From positions 8,630,618 to 8,694,617 of the forward strand of contig NC_081151.1 of assembly GCF_958295425.1 (NCBI RefSeq): 64,000 bases of DNA. The letters run 5' to 3'. The notes beneath the pieces are model-generated. The model did not search any database. It saw only the letters and a list, made by a program, of their open reading frames with translations, and was not told the DNA's origin. The DNA comes from Solea solea. Its lineage: Eukaryota; Chordata; Actinopteri; Pleuronectiformes; Soleidae. Positions 1 through 50,855 of this stretch are shown here, piece by piece (the stretch's first letter is position 1; each line of letters begins with the position of its first letter). The translations under genes and the position numbers were made by a program.

Positions 1-656
1 GGACTGAAAATCCACCTGCTGCATCCAACACGGGTTAAACACAATTATTTCTCAGAGCCCAATACCGTGGATATTTCATATTTCTTAGCACATGCACCTT
101 GTGCATTGTAGGTACAGTTGCCCGCATTTGACACTATCCCAGACTATATTTAATGTATTCTTAAAGCAATACAATGATTCACAGTTCATGTTAAATTATT
201 TGAAACATGACTGTGACAAAGTTCTAGGCTATACTGTATTAATATTTCCTTTATGATCATGTGGGTGTGATTTGGATGAAAAAAACAGATTTGATTGATT
301 GTGATTGTCTAATGCAACGTATACTTCCTTATGACTGTGACAGTTGTTTGGAAATGACAAGCTGAGTTGAAGTCACACTGGTCTGATTGCAAAAACATTA
401 GTTGTCATGGTGAAATTCAGGGTGAAATAAAATAGCCGTTGTGTTTGAAGTGGATTGATTTCATTAAACATTTAAAATAATGCCCATGTTCATGATAACA
501 ATTTTGAAATCTTCGATTAAAACAACTTAAAAGTAAATACTCAATAGTTTCCATGGAACGATGTCTGTTCACATCTGCACATTTGCCACGGATAGGAACC
601 AAAGACATTTGTTTCCCGTCGTACACATTGAGGAACGTACACTTAATTTCCCGGTA

Positions 657-664
657 TGACGTCA
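657..664. promoter_or_regulatory. CRE palindrome TGACGTCA upstream of znf770
   Basis: Exact 8-bp CREB/ATF consensus TGACGTCA, 450 bp before the chosen znf770 start codon. A second identical octamer sits at 1107-1114, three bases before that ATG. Binding is inferred from the motif only. Confidence 0.4.
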
Positions 665-877
665 GATATTGCTGCACCGTTAGCATGAAAGCTAAGACAA
701 TACGAAACACAAATTGTCCATAAATAACGGATACTTGTAGTGTTATAGTAGGTGTCTTTGACACATACCACACAAGCTTAGGTAGCTAGTGAGGTAGGTG
801 GTTTCGACATTTCTTCTTTATTTTTTTTTGTTATTTTTGTACCGTAACTTGTTCTAAAATTACTTTTTTTTCTGCTA

Positions 878-889
878 ACAATGGCGGTT
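878..889 (+). promoter_or_regulatory. YY1-like site (ACAATGGCGGTT)
   Basis: Matches the core ATGGCGG of the YY1 consensus in the sense orientation. In vertebrate housekeeping promoters this orientation is often found just downstream of the transcription start. It lies about 230 bp before the coding ATG, so it could mark the 5' UTR or first intron of znf770. Inference from motif only. Confidence 0.3.
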
Positions 890-1116
890 AGCAGGCACTT
901 CAATTGTTTGCAATTACTTGGGTTGTTTAGATTTTCTAATCTTTATTTATTTAGATTTATAACTTTATAACATACTGGCTTTAATTGAATATTGTATTAA
1001 GTAAGAGTATTTTAATTGTTGTAAAAATGTCCCACTTTCACTGCCTTGCTTTCAAGTTTTATACCATATGTTTTGTCATAGGTCAAGCAAAAAGGATCAT
1101 CCACGGTGACGTCAGG

Positions 1117-4100
1117 ATGCATCGGTGTGCAGTTTGTCAAAAGTCTTTCCCATCGCCATATAAACTTAGGAGACATCAGGTTGTCCATACTGGCCGGAAG
1201 CCCTACATGTGTAAAGTCTGTGGAAAAGCCTTCACACAAACTGTGCATTTAAAAACACACTTGCTGAATGTCCACGATTCACAGATTCCAGGAGTCAGTC
1301 AACCGGGGGGCAATTTGGCCAATGACCAGAAGAAACCAAACTGGGAAAAACCAGCTGCAGGAGTCATTGGCAACTGTTCTACAATGCCATCAACTGTGTT
1401 CTCTACTGCGTTCTCCCAGCCAGAATGGAAAAGAGGAACTGTAACTCACAAGTCATGTATTCCTTTGTCAGAGACTGGAAATAGAAGAACACATGTGGCA
1501 CATGTAAATGATGGTTTGGTCACCCAGAGCAGCATCTCATGTGATATGGACCCAGTACATCAAGATCAAGGTGATTCTGCAAACATGGATGCATCTATCT
1601 GCAGCAGCCGCAAAGGATTCACATGCAAAGTCTGCCTGAAGTCATTTAGTTCATCTCTTCAGCTTTGGATTCATTCACCAATTCATAACAAATCCAAGTC
1701 AATAGAGAGGGGCCAGACTTCTAAATTGAAGATGAATTTGAAAAAGTGCTTGCAGCCACAAAACTTGAGAAGCTCATATAAAACCAAATTAGCTCAGAGA
1801 CACCAGTGTAGTACATGTTTTAAAACCTTTTGTTCACCATCCAAATTGCAAAGACATTTCCTGACCCATACGGGACAGAAACCCTACTCATGTACAGTTT
1901 GCCGGAAAACCTTTACGCAAAAGGTACACTTGAAATCTCATTTAGAAAATGGATGTCCACTTTCTGGGGTCAATGCAGAAAGTAGACATAACCAAAAAAA
2001 CTCCAATTTGCAGACTCGGTTATCACTTCAAGACCCTTCAAGTCATCTGAACTCATCAGTGGAACTCAAGTTACAATGTAAAACAAGTGGAAATTCTGTG
2101 AATGACCTCAATAAGTCTGACATCAAGTTGGATGTGGTTGTAAAACCAGAACAACCATTAATTACAAGCAGTAACGGTCAGGATGTTTGTGGTAGGTCAG
2201 GTGAACAGGAGTTCACAAAAAAAGATATGAAACCCTTTCAGTGTATGAGCTGCAACAAATCTTTTAGGTTAGAAGTGAATTTAATACGTCATTGTAAAAT
2301 TCATCAGAACTGTAAAGAATTGGGACGCTCTGTGCAAACCAGGTCTATGACTAACAGTAATGATGTGGAAATCTGTGATTCTGAAGCAAAGAGACGTGTA
2401 GCTGAAGGTAGTCATGCAGATCGGACTGACTCTAGCATCTTTGTTGAACCAGAATCATGGAGAGAACTTTGGGATGACTCCTCTTCTCAGGATGCTTTAG
2501 CAACAAAACGCCGGAGGAAAGGCTGCAGCACCACCACCAGTAATCAGATTAATACCTCACATCAGTGCTATATGTGTTCAAAGTGTTTTCCATCGGGATC
2601 AAAACTTCAGAGGCACATACTGACTCACACTGGACAGAGGCCATTCCACTGTGAGATATGTGGAAAGAGATTTCAACAGAAAACACACTTGAGGGTCCAT
2701 TCTCGCACGCACCTCTGGTCTAGATATCAGAAACAGCGATCGTTGTATATCAATCGTCCGCCCTCACGCACAGGTGGGCTTGACGAAAGGGTTGCAGCAG
2801 ATGTCCCAAACAACAAAATGTTAGTGCCAAAAAAGGAAATTGAGACATGTACTGCAGTACAAATCGATCAGATCTCTTCTATAGTTGCTCAGAATAATGG
2901 CGAAAGAGAATCAAGGAACAAAATCTTCCCACATACCTTCAACAAAAATGAGACATTACACTTCAGAAAGGTTTCCAAGGTTAACGTAAAAAGCACCCAG
3001 ATGTCTGAATCAATGCAATATCCTGGCAATGTACGACACAAGTGCTTCCACTGTTTTAAGTGTTTCCAGAGTGCTTCTAAATTACAAAGGCATGAGTTGG
3101 TGCACACAGGCTTGAAGCCGTTTCCGTGTCCTAAGTGTGGTAGAGCTTTTGGGCAAACTTCACATCTGAAAAGACATAAAAGGACACGCTGTAACAGGAA
3201 ACTGTCAAAACCAGTCAATCGACAGGTGAACATCAAGAAACTTAAAACAAGTTGTCAGCAGCAACTTTACCCAAGGATCACTGTTAGTGTCCCAACCCCA
3301 CAGCAGTCTGCAAATACTTCCGCTATGAGTTCAGTATTTAACAGTGTTGTGAGTAAAAGAGGAAAGACGAACAGCCCGAAGACAAACTCGAAAAGTAAAA
3401 CAAAGAAACTTCACACGTGTGGAATATGCTGTAAGAACTTTCCTTCTTCATACAAACTCTCAAGGCACTTGGTTACTCACTCTGGGTTAAGGCCGTTTAA
3501 ATGTGCTCGGTGTGGCAAAACCTTTACACAGCGTTGTCATCTGAAAGTTCATGAGCACAGGTGCAGACAGGAAAGCAGGACCTCGCATCAAACTCACAGA
3601 GTAATAAAAAATGTCACCCACCTCCGGAATAAATGCATCGACAATCTCACTGATAATACAGATTTCAGTGTGAGAGCAGTGGGACAGCAGATGGAGTCAT
3701 GTTATTCTCGTGTTGGAGATGTCTCTTGTATCACAGAGGCAATAGACACTACATGGCTGTCAGTAGGGTTTAAAGAGGATATTGAATCAGGGTCTTTAAA
3801 TGAGACTACAATTGGTTACAATCAGGCTACAGACCATTGTAGTAATTCATTTCCCTCAGAGTTTGACCGTGAGATGAATAATCTAATCCAAAATCAAGCT
3901 ATTTCAGGTGCAGCTATGTTATATCAACAAAAGGGTAATATGCATAATGTAGAAATACCATGTCATAAAAACACCACAGCTGTTTTAGACAAGAACAAGG
4001 TACTCAGAGCTTACTGGTGCGAACCATCAACAGTGTTTGAATGCGGCAAGTGCGCTGTAAACTTAACGAGCGAACAGGATCTCAAGAAACATCTTTGTGC

Positions 4101-4221
4101 AGCTCCTAAATTGACAACTTCTGCCCTGAAGTATCAGTGTGACATTTGCTTCAAACATTTTGTGTCTCCTTCTAAACTTAACAGGCATTACAATGTCCAC
4201 ACACGCCAGAGGCCATTTTAG
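1117..4221 (+). CDS. znf770: C2H2 zinc-finger protein, znf770-like; 3' end frameshifted
   Basis: Probable nuclear DNA-binding protein (1034 aa from this start). I count 14 C2H2-type fingers, mostly in pairs separated by long non-finger linkers. The pairs start near residues 2, 224, 469, 639 and 762. Single fingers are near 166 and 372, with a degenerate one near 970. The first finger of a pair typically reads C-x2-C-x-K-x-F-x-S-x2-KL-x-RH and is joined to the second by an HTG-x-(K/R)-P-(F/Y) linker. The human ZNF770 N-terminal finger pair has the same pattern, and ZNF770 is AQR's neighbour in human. The start at 1117 is chosen because an intron-like acceptor ends at 1080. An in-frame upstream ATG at 985 would add 44 hydrophobic residues that look like translated intron. 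The frame stops at TAG 4219-4221 just after a finger linker; a complete further finger follows in another frame. Target genes unknown. Confidence 0.8.
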   Translation: MHRCAVCQKSFPSPYKLRRHQVVHTGRKPYMCKVCGKAFTQTVHLKTHLLNVHDSQIPGVSQPGGNLANDQKKPNWEKPAAGVIGNCSTMPSTVFSTAFSQPEWKRGTVTHKSCIPLSETGNRRTHVAHVNDGLVTQSSISCDMDPVHQDQGDSANMDASICSSRKGFTCKVCLKSFSSSLQLWIHSPIHNKSKSIERGQTSKLKMNLKKCLQPQNLRSSYKTKLAQRHQCSTCFKTFCSPSKLQRHFLTHTGQKPYSCTVCRKTFTQKVHLKSHLENGCPLSGVNAESRHNQKNSNLQTRLSLQDPSSHLNSSVELKLQCKTSGNSVNDLNKSDIKLDVVVKPEQPLITSSNGQDVCGRSGEQEFTKKDMKPFQCMSCNKSFRLEVNLIRHCKIHQNCKELGRSVQTRSMTNSNDVEICDSEAKRRVAEGSHADRTDSSIFVEPESWRELWDDSSSQDALATKRRRKGCSTTTSNQINTSHQCYMCSKCFPSGSKLQRHILTHTGQRPFHCEICGKRFQQKTHLRVHSRTHLWSRYQKQRSLYINRPPSRTGGLDERVAADVPNNKMLVPKKEIETCTAVQIDQISSIVAQNNGERESRNKIFPHTFNKNETLHFRKVSKVNVKSTQMSESMQYPGNVRHKCFHCFKCFQSASKLQRHELVHTGLKPFPCPKCGRAFGQTSHLKRHKRTRCNRKLSKPVNRQVNIKKLKTSCQQQLYPRITVSVPTPQQSANTSAMSSVFNSVVSKRGKTNSPKTNSKSKTKKLHTCGICCKNFPSSYKLSRHLVTHSGLRPFKCARCGKTFTQRCHLKVHEHRCRQESRTSHQTHRVIKNVTHLRNKCIDNLTDNTDFSVRAVGQQMESCYSRVGDVSCITEAIDTTWLSVGFKEDIESGSLNETTIGYNQATDHCSNSFPSEFDREMNNLIQNQAISGAAMLYQQKGNMHNVEIPCHKNTTAVLDKNKVLRAYWCEPSTVFECGKCAVNLTSEQDLKKHLCAAPKLTTSALKYQCDICFKHFVSPSKLNRHYNVHTRQRPF

Positions 4222-4291
4222 ATGTGACATTTGTGGCAAAACCTTTACCCAGACATCACACACCAGAAAACACAGATGGACTCATCAATAA
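4220..4291 (+). pseudogene. znf770: Displaced last zinc finger of znf770 (frameshifted)
   Basis: Read in the frame that begins at 4220, this encodes one intact C2H2 finger: Cys codons at 4223 and 4232, His codons at 4271 and 4283 (C-x2-C-x12-H-x3-H), ending at TAA 4289-4291. It directly continues the finger linker that ends at 4218 if one T of the TTTT run 4216-4219 is ignored. The natural gene therefore probably ends at 4291. Either this assembly has a homopolymer error or this allele has lost its final finger. Confidence 0.75.
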
Positions 4292-4511
4292 TCAAATGTA
4301 TACACTGTTGTGTATGATCAGGATTTTTGTTATAAAATGGTGTTTATGATAATCACAACATGTTATTTGTTTTATATGTAAAATGTGTGGTATTACTTGA
4401 TGTGATTTCAAACGTAATCAGTATTTTTCTTATTTCAACCAAATGTTATTTTTTTTGAACATTTAATTTGGTATTTTGTTGTAAATCTTGTACATTTTAT
4501 TCTGGCTGTTC

Positions 4512-4517
4512 ATTAAA
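4512..4517 (+). terminator. Candidate poly(A) signal of znf770 (ATTAAA)
   Basis: ATTAAA hexamer about 220 bp after the znf770 coding end, in a T-rich 3' UTR-like stretch, followed by TTTTTGTACTTTGTAG-type GU/U-rich sequence. No AATAAA is nearer. Confidence 0.45.
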
Positions 4518-5255
4518 ACAACTTTCATAGAAACATTTTTTAAAAGTTTTTGTACTTTGTAGGAGTCCAATGTTCTATAAAGTCAGTATACATTTTCCCC
4601 AAAACGTTTTTATGCGACGAATTGTATAACGAGAGCGGAACAGAAGACGTGCGCTATGTGCCTGGGGACGATGTTTGAGACGGACCCATTGAGGAAGTTG
4701 TTCGCAAACAGCGCGTTTTAGTTGTGTACATGCGTATCGAGCAGTTCACAAACGCTTCTCTTTTGCTGTAAAGCAAATAAAGGTTAGTGAGTTTATTATA
4801 CAACAATAATATCACATTGTTGTGTTCGCTGTGGAACAATGTCTGTACTGATATCAACAAAACTACTGGACTGACCTGTATCATAGTGTCAAGAGCCTAT
4901 TAGCTTAGCTCACCACCTGACATTGTTAACTGTTATTACGTAGGGCTATTTTATTATTTTGTTTGGTTGATAAAACACTATAAGTCTTTACAGTCTTGCT
5001 CATAAATATACTCACTTAATGTTTCTTATTCAAGTAAACGTCTTACGGCAGCTATCTAACTTAAACCTCAACAAACCCGGCGTTGAACGTAGTTGTGCAC
5101 TGTTTTTAAAGCCTGGCTTTTTTAAAAGTGAAATAGCCACCTTGATAGTTATTGCCTTTCGTTATGTTGGATAAATGTAGCCGCTCTCAAACGACATGTT
5201 CTATTTCTGCTATTTACCTTACAGTTGCCATTGTAGCTGCTGTGGAAGGTCTACC
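4518..5255. other. Intergenic interval and aqr 5' region
   Basis: No gene recognised. Somewhat higher CpG content around 4600-4740 suggests the aqr promoter lies here. The genes are tandem on the + strand, so it is not a bidirectional promoter. A CTTACAG at 5217-5223 could be a 3' splice site ahead of the first coding exon of aqr. Confidence 0.35.
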
Positions 5256-47659
<42,404 letters not shown>

Positions 47660-47810
47660 AGAATCTTCATATGGGACTGCTGTTTAAATTTAAAATGCCT
47701 CAGCTATTGAAGGGACCAGGAACTGTCCTAAAGACAAGAGGTAGTGATTCTGAATTTTTCTAGTGTCAGAAGCTAATGATGTCTCATTTTCTACAACATT
47801 CAGTTTTTGT

Positions 47811-47829
47811 ATTAAAAAAAAATATTAAA
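47811..47829 (+). terminator. Candidate poly(A) signals of aqr (two ATTAAA)
   Basis: ATTAAA at 47811-47816 and again at 47824-47829, about 150-170 bp after the aqr stop. GU-rich TTCATTGTCCGTG follows. No canonical AATAAA in this interval, so one of these is probably the cleavage signal. Confidence 0.5.
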
Positions 47830-50645
47830 AACCTTCATTGTCCGTGACATGTTTTTAAGAACATTTGCACCTTGAGGTCTCTAATCTACAGATCTCAGTT
47901 GCACGCACACACTGACAGACAAACACAGTGTAAAAGTTGATATGTATAAGCCATGTTAAATTGCTGTCATGACACTTCTATCCATTTATCTGTTTCCCTT
48001 CTCTGATTAAAACACAACTCAGATCTGATTGGCTCGGCCTATTCCCGCTGCACAAGCTGCGACTAAGCTGCAATTGTAGGTCAGTCGCTTCACTCAAGGG
48101 CCTGTGTGCATGCTGGGGGATTTCAATATGCCCTCTGGATGTACACAGTCGCTCAACTCGCAAGCCTTAAACATCTTCTGCCATTCATATCTTTGAGTGG
48201 CACAGTAACATCACAGCGCTGCGCACAGCAGCTCGTATCAGCCGGATGACTGGGTTGAGCTTTGATGGCTAAATTAAAAATAAAGAAAGGTCATTCAGAA
48301 GCCAAGTTCCACACAGGACTAGACTTTGTAATTTTAATCTAAATCCACCCAAAAGTGGAGAGGTTAACACAGGCCACAGCCCTGCAGGCAAAAACACAGA
48401 CGGGAAATGTATTCATTATCATGCACCAGAGGTTGATTGTTACATCATACCTCAGGCAAGCTGAGCAAACGGGTCAGCTGCACAGCTGCTCTCGCCCGGG
48501 CCGGTCTAAAGACCTGATGGAAAACCATGTGCTGATGGATGTGGAGAGACACATTTTCTGCATTCAGTCAAGTGTGGTGGAGCCCTGTTCTGTCTAACCC
48601 CCCCTCTCCACCCCACCCTCACCCACCCTCAAATCTTCTGACAGCACGGCACGGTGGGTCGAGCCTCGCACGAGTATTTTGTAGAAAGCGACGTCTCTGT
48701 TAACCGAGGAGAGGATTAGAATGAAAGGTCAGATTAGGGAGATAATCTGTCAGTTGAGGCTGCACCAGTGAGTCACTGACAAATGTTTTAGGGCAGGGAG
48801 CCCACAAGACTGACTCATGTTCTGCATCACATGATCCTTATCTATGTCATAATCTTTGACTGTTCACGCAACAGACGTGTACGAGTACCTCGAAAGTTTG
48901 TTTTTCCCACTTCACAATGTCCGACAACTCGTGACACGAAGCATGCCGTTTCCCGAGTCACATGAATATCTGCCTTGTGTAACAACATCCTTCCTCTCTT
49001 GAGCCTTGCACTCACTAACTTTGTTTTCCTCGCTTCGACAATTTGGCTGCCAGTTGTTAACCTTTGCAGCAAATTAGATCTAACTGGTGGGAAGTGGCCA
49101 CGGTTCTCTGGACGTCTCGCACAGGAACTGGGACATCGCAAGAAAATAGCTCCCAAGCGAGAAGGAGAGCAGGAGCTGTCTCACACCAGAACCTTTCCTC
49201 TGCTGAAGGTGAACATGTCTTTTATAGTCACACGACAGGTATTCATTAGGTTAATGGTTACTTGAATCTCACAGGGACTAACGGCATGCAGAATAACTGT
49301 AGAACTTTTTACTTCATTAACACGTTTGCAGCTTTTAACGTTTGGTTTTTAAATGAATTTATGATGAAAAATGTCTTTTGTTCATGTCTTAATTAAAGTA
49401 GTAGTAGTAATTGTTTCATGTGAGTTTTTAATGTCATTCTACTCTTAAAATGTTTGCTTGTTAGCGGCTGATGTGTTTGATTTCTAGGGCTTTTCCTAAA
49501 ATCATGGGGTTTACCGTGTGACGTGCTCGTGTTGAGTGTGTCATTTGTTGCCCAATCCTCCACGACAGTTAGGACACAACAGGAAATTACACACATAACG
49601 TCTAGAGCAGTAGTGAGTAAGTAGTTCCTCAAGAAGACACACGTGACCATTTTAACTAAGTTAATATTGCATTTCATTGACAAAGAGCAAAACTCTCCAC
49701 TGCATGTCTATTTCTATCTATACTACGCATGCAATCATCTACCGAGTATTCTCGCGTTGCATAGCAATCCAATTATCACGGATAATACAATACGTGTGTT
49801 TTATTCCTTAAAATAGCAGCACATGATAATTCTGTCCGCCGTTCATTATCTGTGTTGACAGATAAAGTAATGCTCATTATGATCTCAGCCGATCTCAGCT
49901 ATTAGTGGGTGACTCAGGTGCCAGCGCTGGTCTTCAACACTATGTAGAAATGGGAGCCACTGCGCGGTTGTTATTGCTCGAGGTTGCCAGCTTATCATGC
50001 TTTGTTAAGACCGCTCTCTAATCCTGACGAGCACATTCAGATCACCGACAGGACACATTTCAATCTGATAATCTGTCACCGAACAGGCATGTCTGCTGAC
50101 GAGAGCACAATCGGATGCTGCTGCTGCTGCTGCTGCCTTTCACTCATGATCAAAAGTGCAACTATTGGAACTTAAAGCTTCAGTGTGTAACTTTAGGGGA
50201 TTGTTGTTGTTGTTGTTGTTGGTAATTATTATTATGTCTTTATAAAGAGAAATAATGCATTATTTGTACACTGTGTCCCTCATCTGAAAACGGGCTTTGT
50301 CAAGCAGTACTGTTAGACCAGACAGAGGGAGAATGTGTGTGTATACAGCAGCAGAGCAGGGGCCAAAGTGGGAAAAGAAGCCTTTACCTCATTAAACTGC
50401 TGAACCACCGGCAGCGTTTGTGTAGTAGAATTCACTTGTTTGTGTTTTCATTCGTCCTCCGGCCTGTTTGCAGAGTGCTGTTTTGATGTTGCCTCCATCT
50501 GCCCATTTTGTGCTACAAAGAAATGACAATGAGTCAGAATTGTGTGAACTAATTTGACAGTACAGTTCACAAACAGAGACCTTTTGCTTTGCAAGTCATT
50601 TGTATAAGCACTTTAAGTGAAAGCTGTTTTTCCTTTAAGTCCAGA
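47830..50645. other. Intergenic region between aqr and the 69-aa ORF
   Basis: No recognised gene. Holds a (GCT)7 run (about 50116-50136), a (GTT)n run (about 50201-50221) and, just before it, AAAGCTTCAGTGTGTAACTT, which looks like the end of a common fish dispersed repeat. The pyrimidine-rich TTTTTCCTTTAAGTCCAG at 50628-50645 looks like a 3' splice site for the following ORF, so an upstream noncoding exon may lie in this interval. Confidence 0.4.
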
Positions 50646-50855
50646 ATGGCCTCGTGTATCTGGTGCATCGTCTGGCTGCTGATTCTGCTGTGCTTTGGCT
50701 GGCCACTCAGCATCACCTTAGGTGGTCTCTATGGCCTCATTACCCCGCTCACCACCTGCCTGGGCCTGGACCGGCTCTCTGATCTGCTTCTGGAAGGAGC
50801 CAACCTGGGCCGAACCTGTGCCAATAACATGAAACATGGCAAGCCGCTGTGTTAA
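50646..50855 (+). CDS. Small putative membrane protein, 69 aa, unnamed
   Basis: Not recognised by name. The ATG comes directly after a splice-acceptor-like tract ending CAG at 50643-50645, as in a gene with a noncoding first exon. The protein has a strongly hydrophobic N-terminal half (about residues 4-36, perhaps one long or two short membrane segments with a central Gly-Trp-Pro bend) and an amphipathic segment (about 39-50). Its C-terminus is polar and basic. Cysteines at 4, 7, 16, 38, 58 and the very last residue 69 could be lipidated or disulphide-bonded. Codon use is GC-rich at third positions compared with the surrounding AT-rich DNA, a sign of real coding. The overall look suggests a conserved fish micro-protein, but that is inference. 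An ATTAAA at about 51223-51228 could serve as its poly(A) signal. Confidence 0.6.
   Translation: MASCIWCIVWLLILLCFGWPLSITLGGLYGLITPLTTCLGLDRLSDLLLEGANLGRTCANNMKHGKPLC

Larger units (their letters stand above)
1..1080. other. Upstream region of znf770, no coding gene seen
   Basis: AT-rich non-coding sequence. No reading frame here resembles a known protein. It contains a perfect CRE palindrome and a YY1-like ATGGCGG site, listed separately, which suggests that the znf770 promoter and a noncoding first exon lie here. The pyrimidine-containing stretch ending in an AG at 1079-1080 looks like a 3' splice site feeding the coding exon. The transcription start cannot be fixed from sequence alone. 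Confidence 0.5.

Noticed and set aside
985..1116. In-frame upstream ATG extending znf770 by 44 residues
   Set aside because: The extension is hydrophobic, lacks finger features and runs through a pyrimidine/AG acceptor-like sequence ending at 1080, so it is most likely translated intron.
48842..49265. Overlapping open frames on both strands in the aqr-actc1 interval
   Set aside because: No recognisable domain, no splice context, and a similar frame exists on both strands, as expected by chance.
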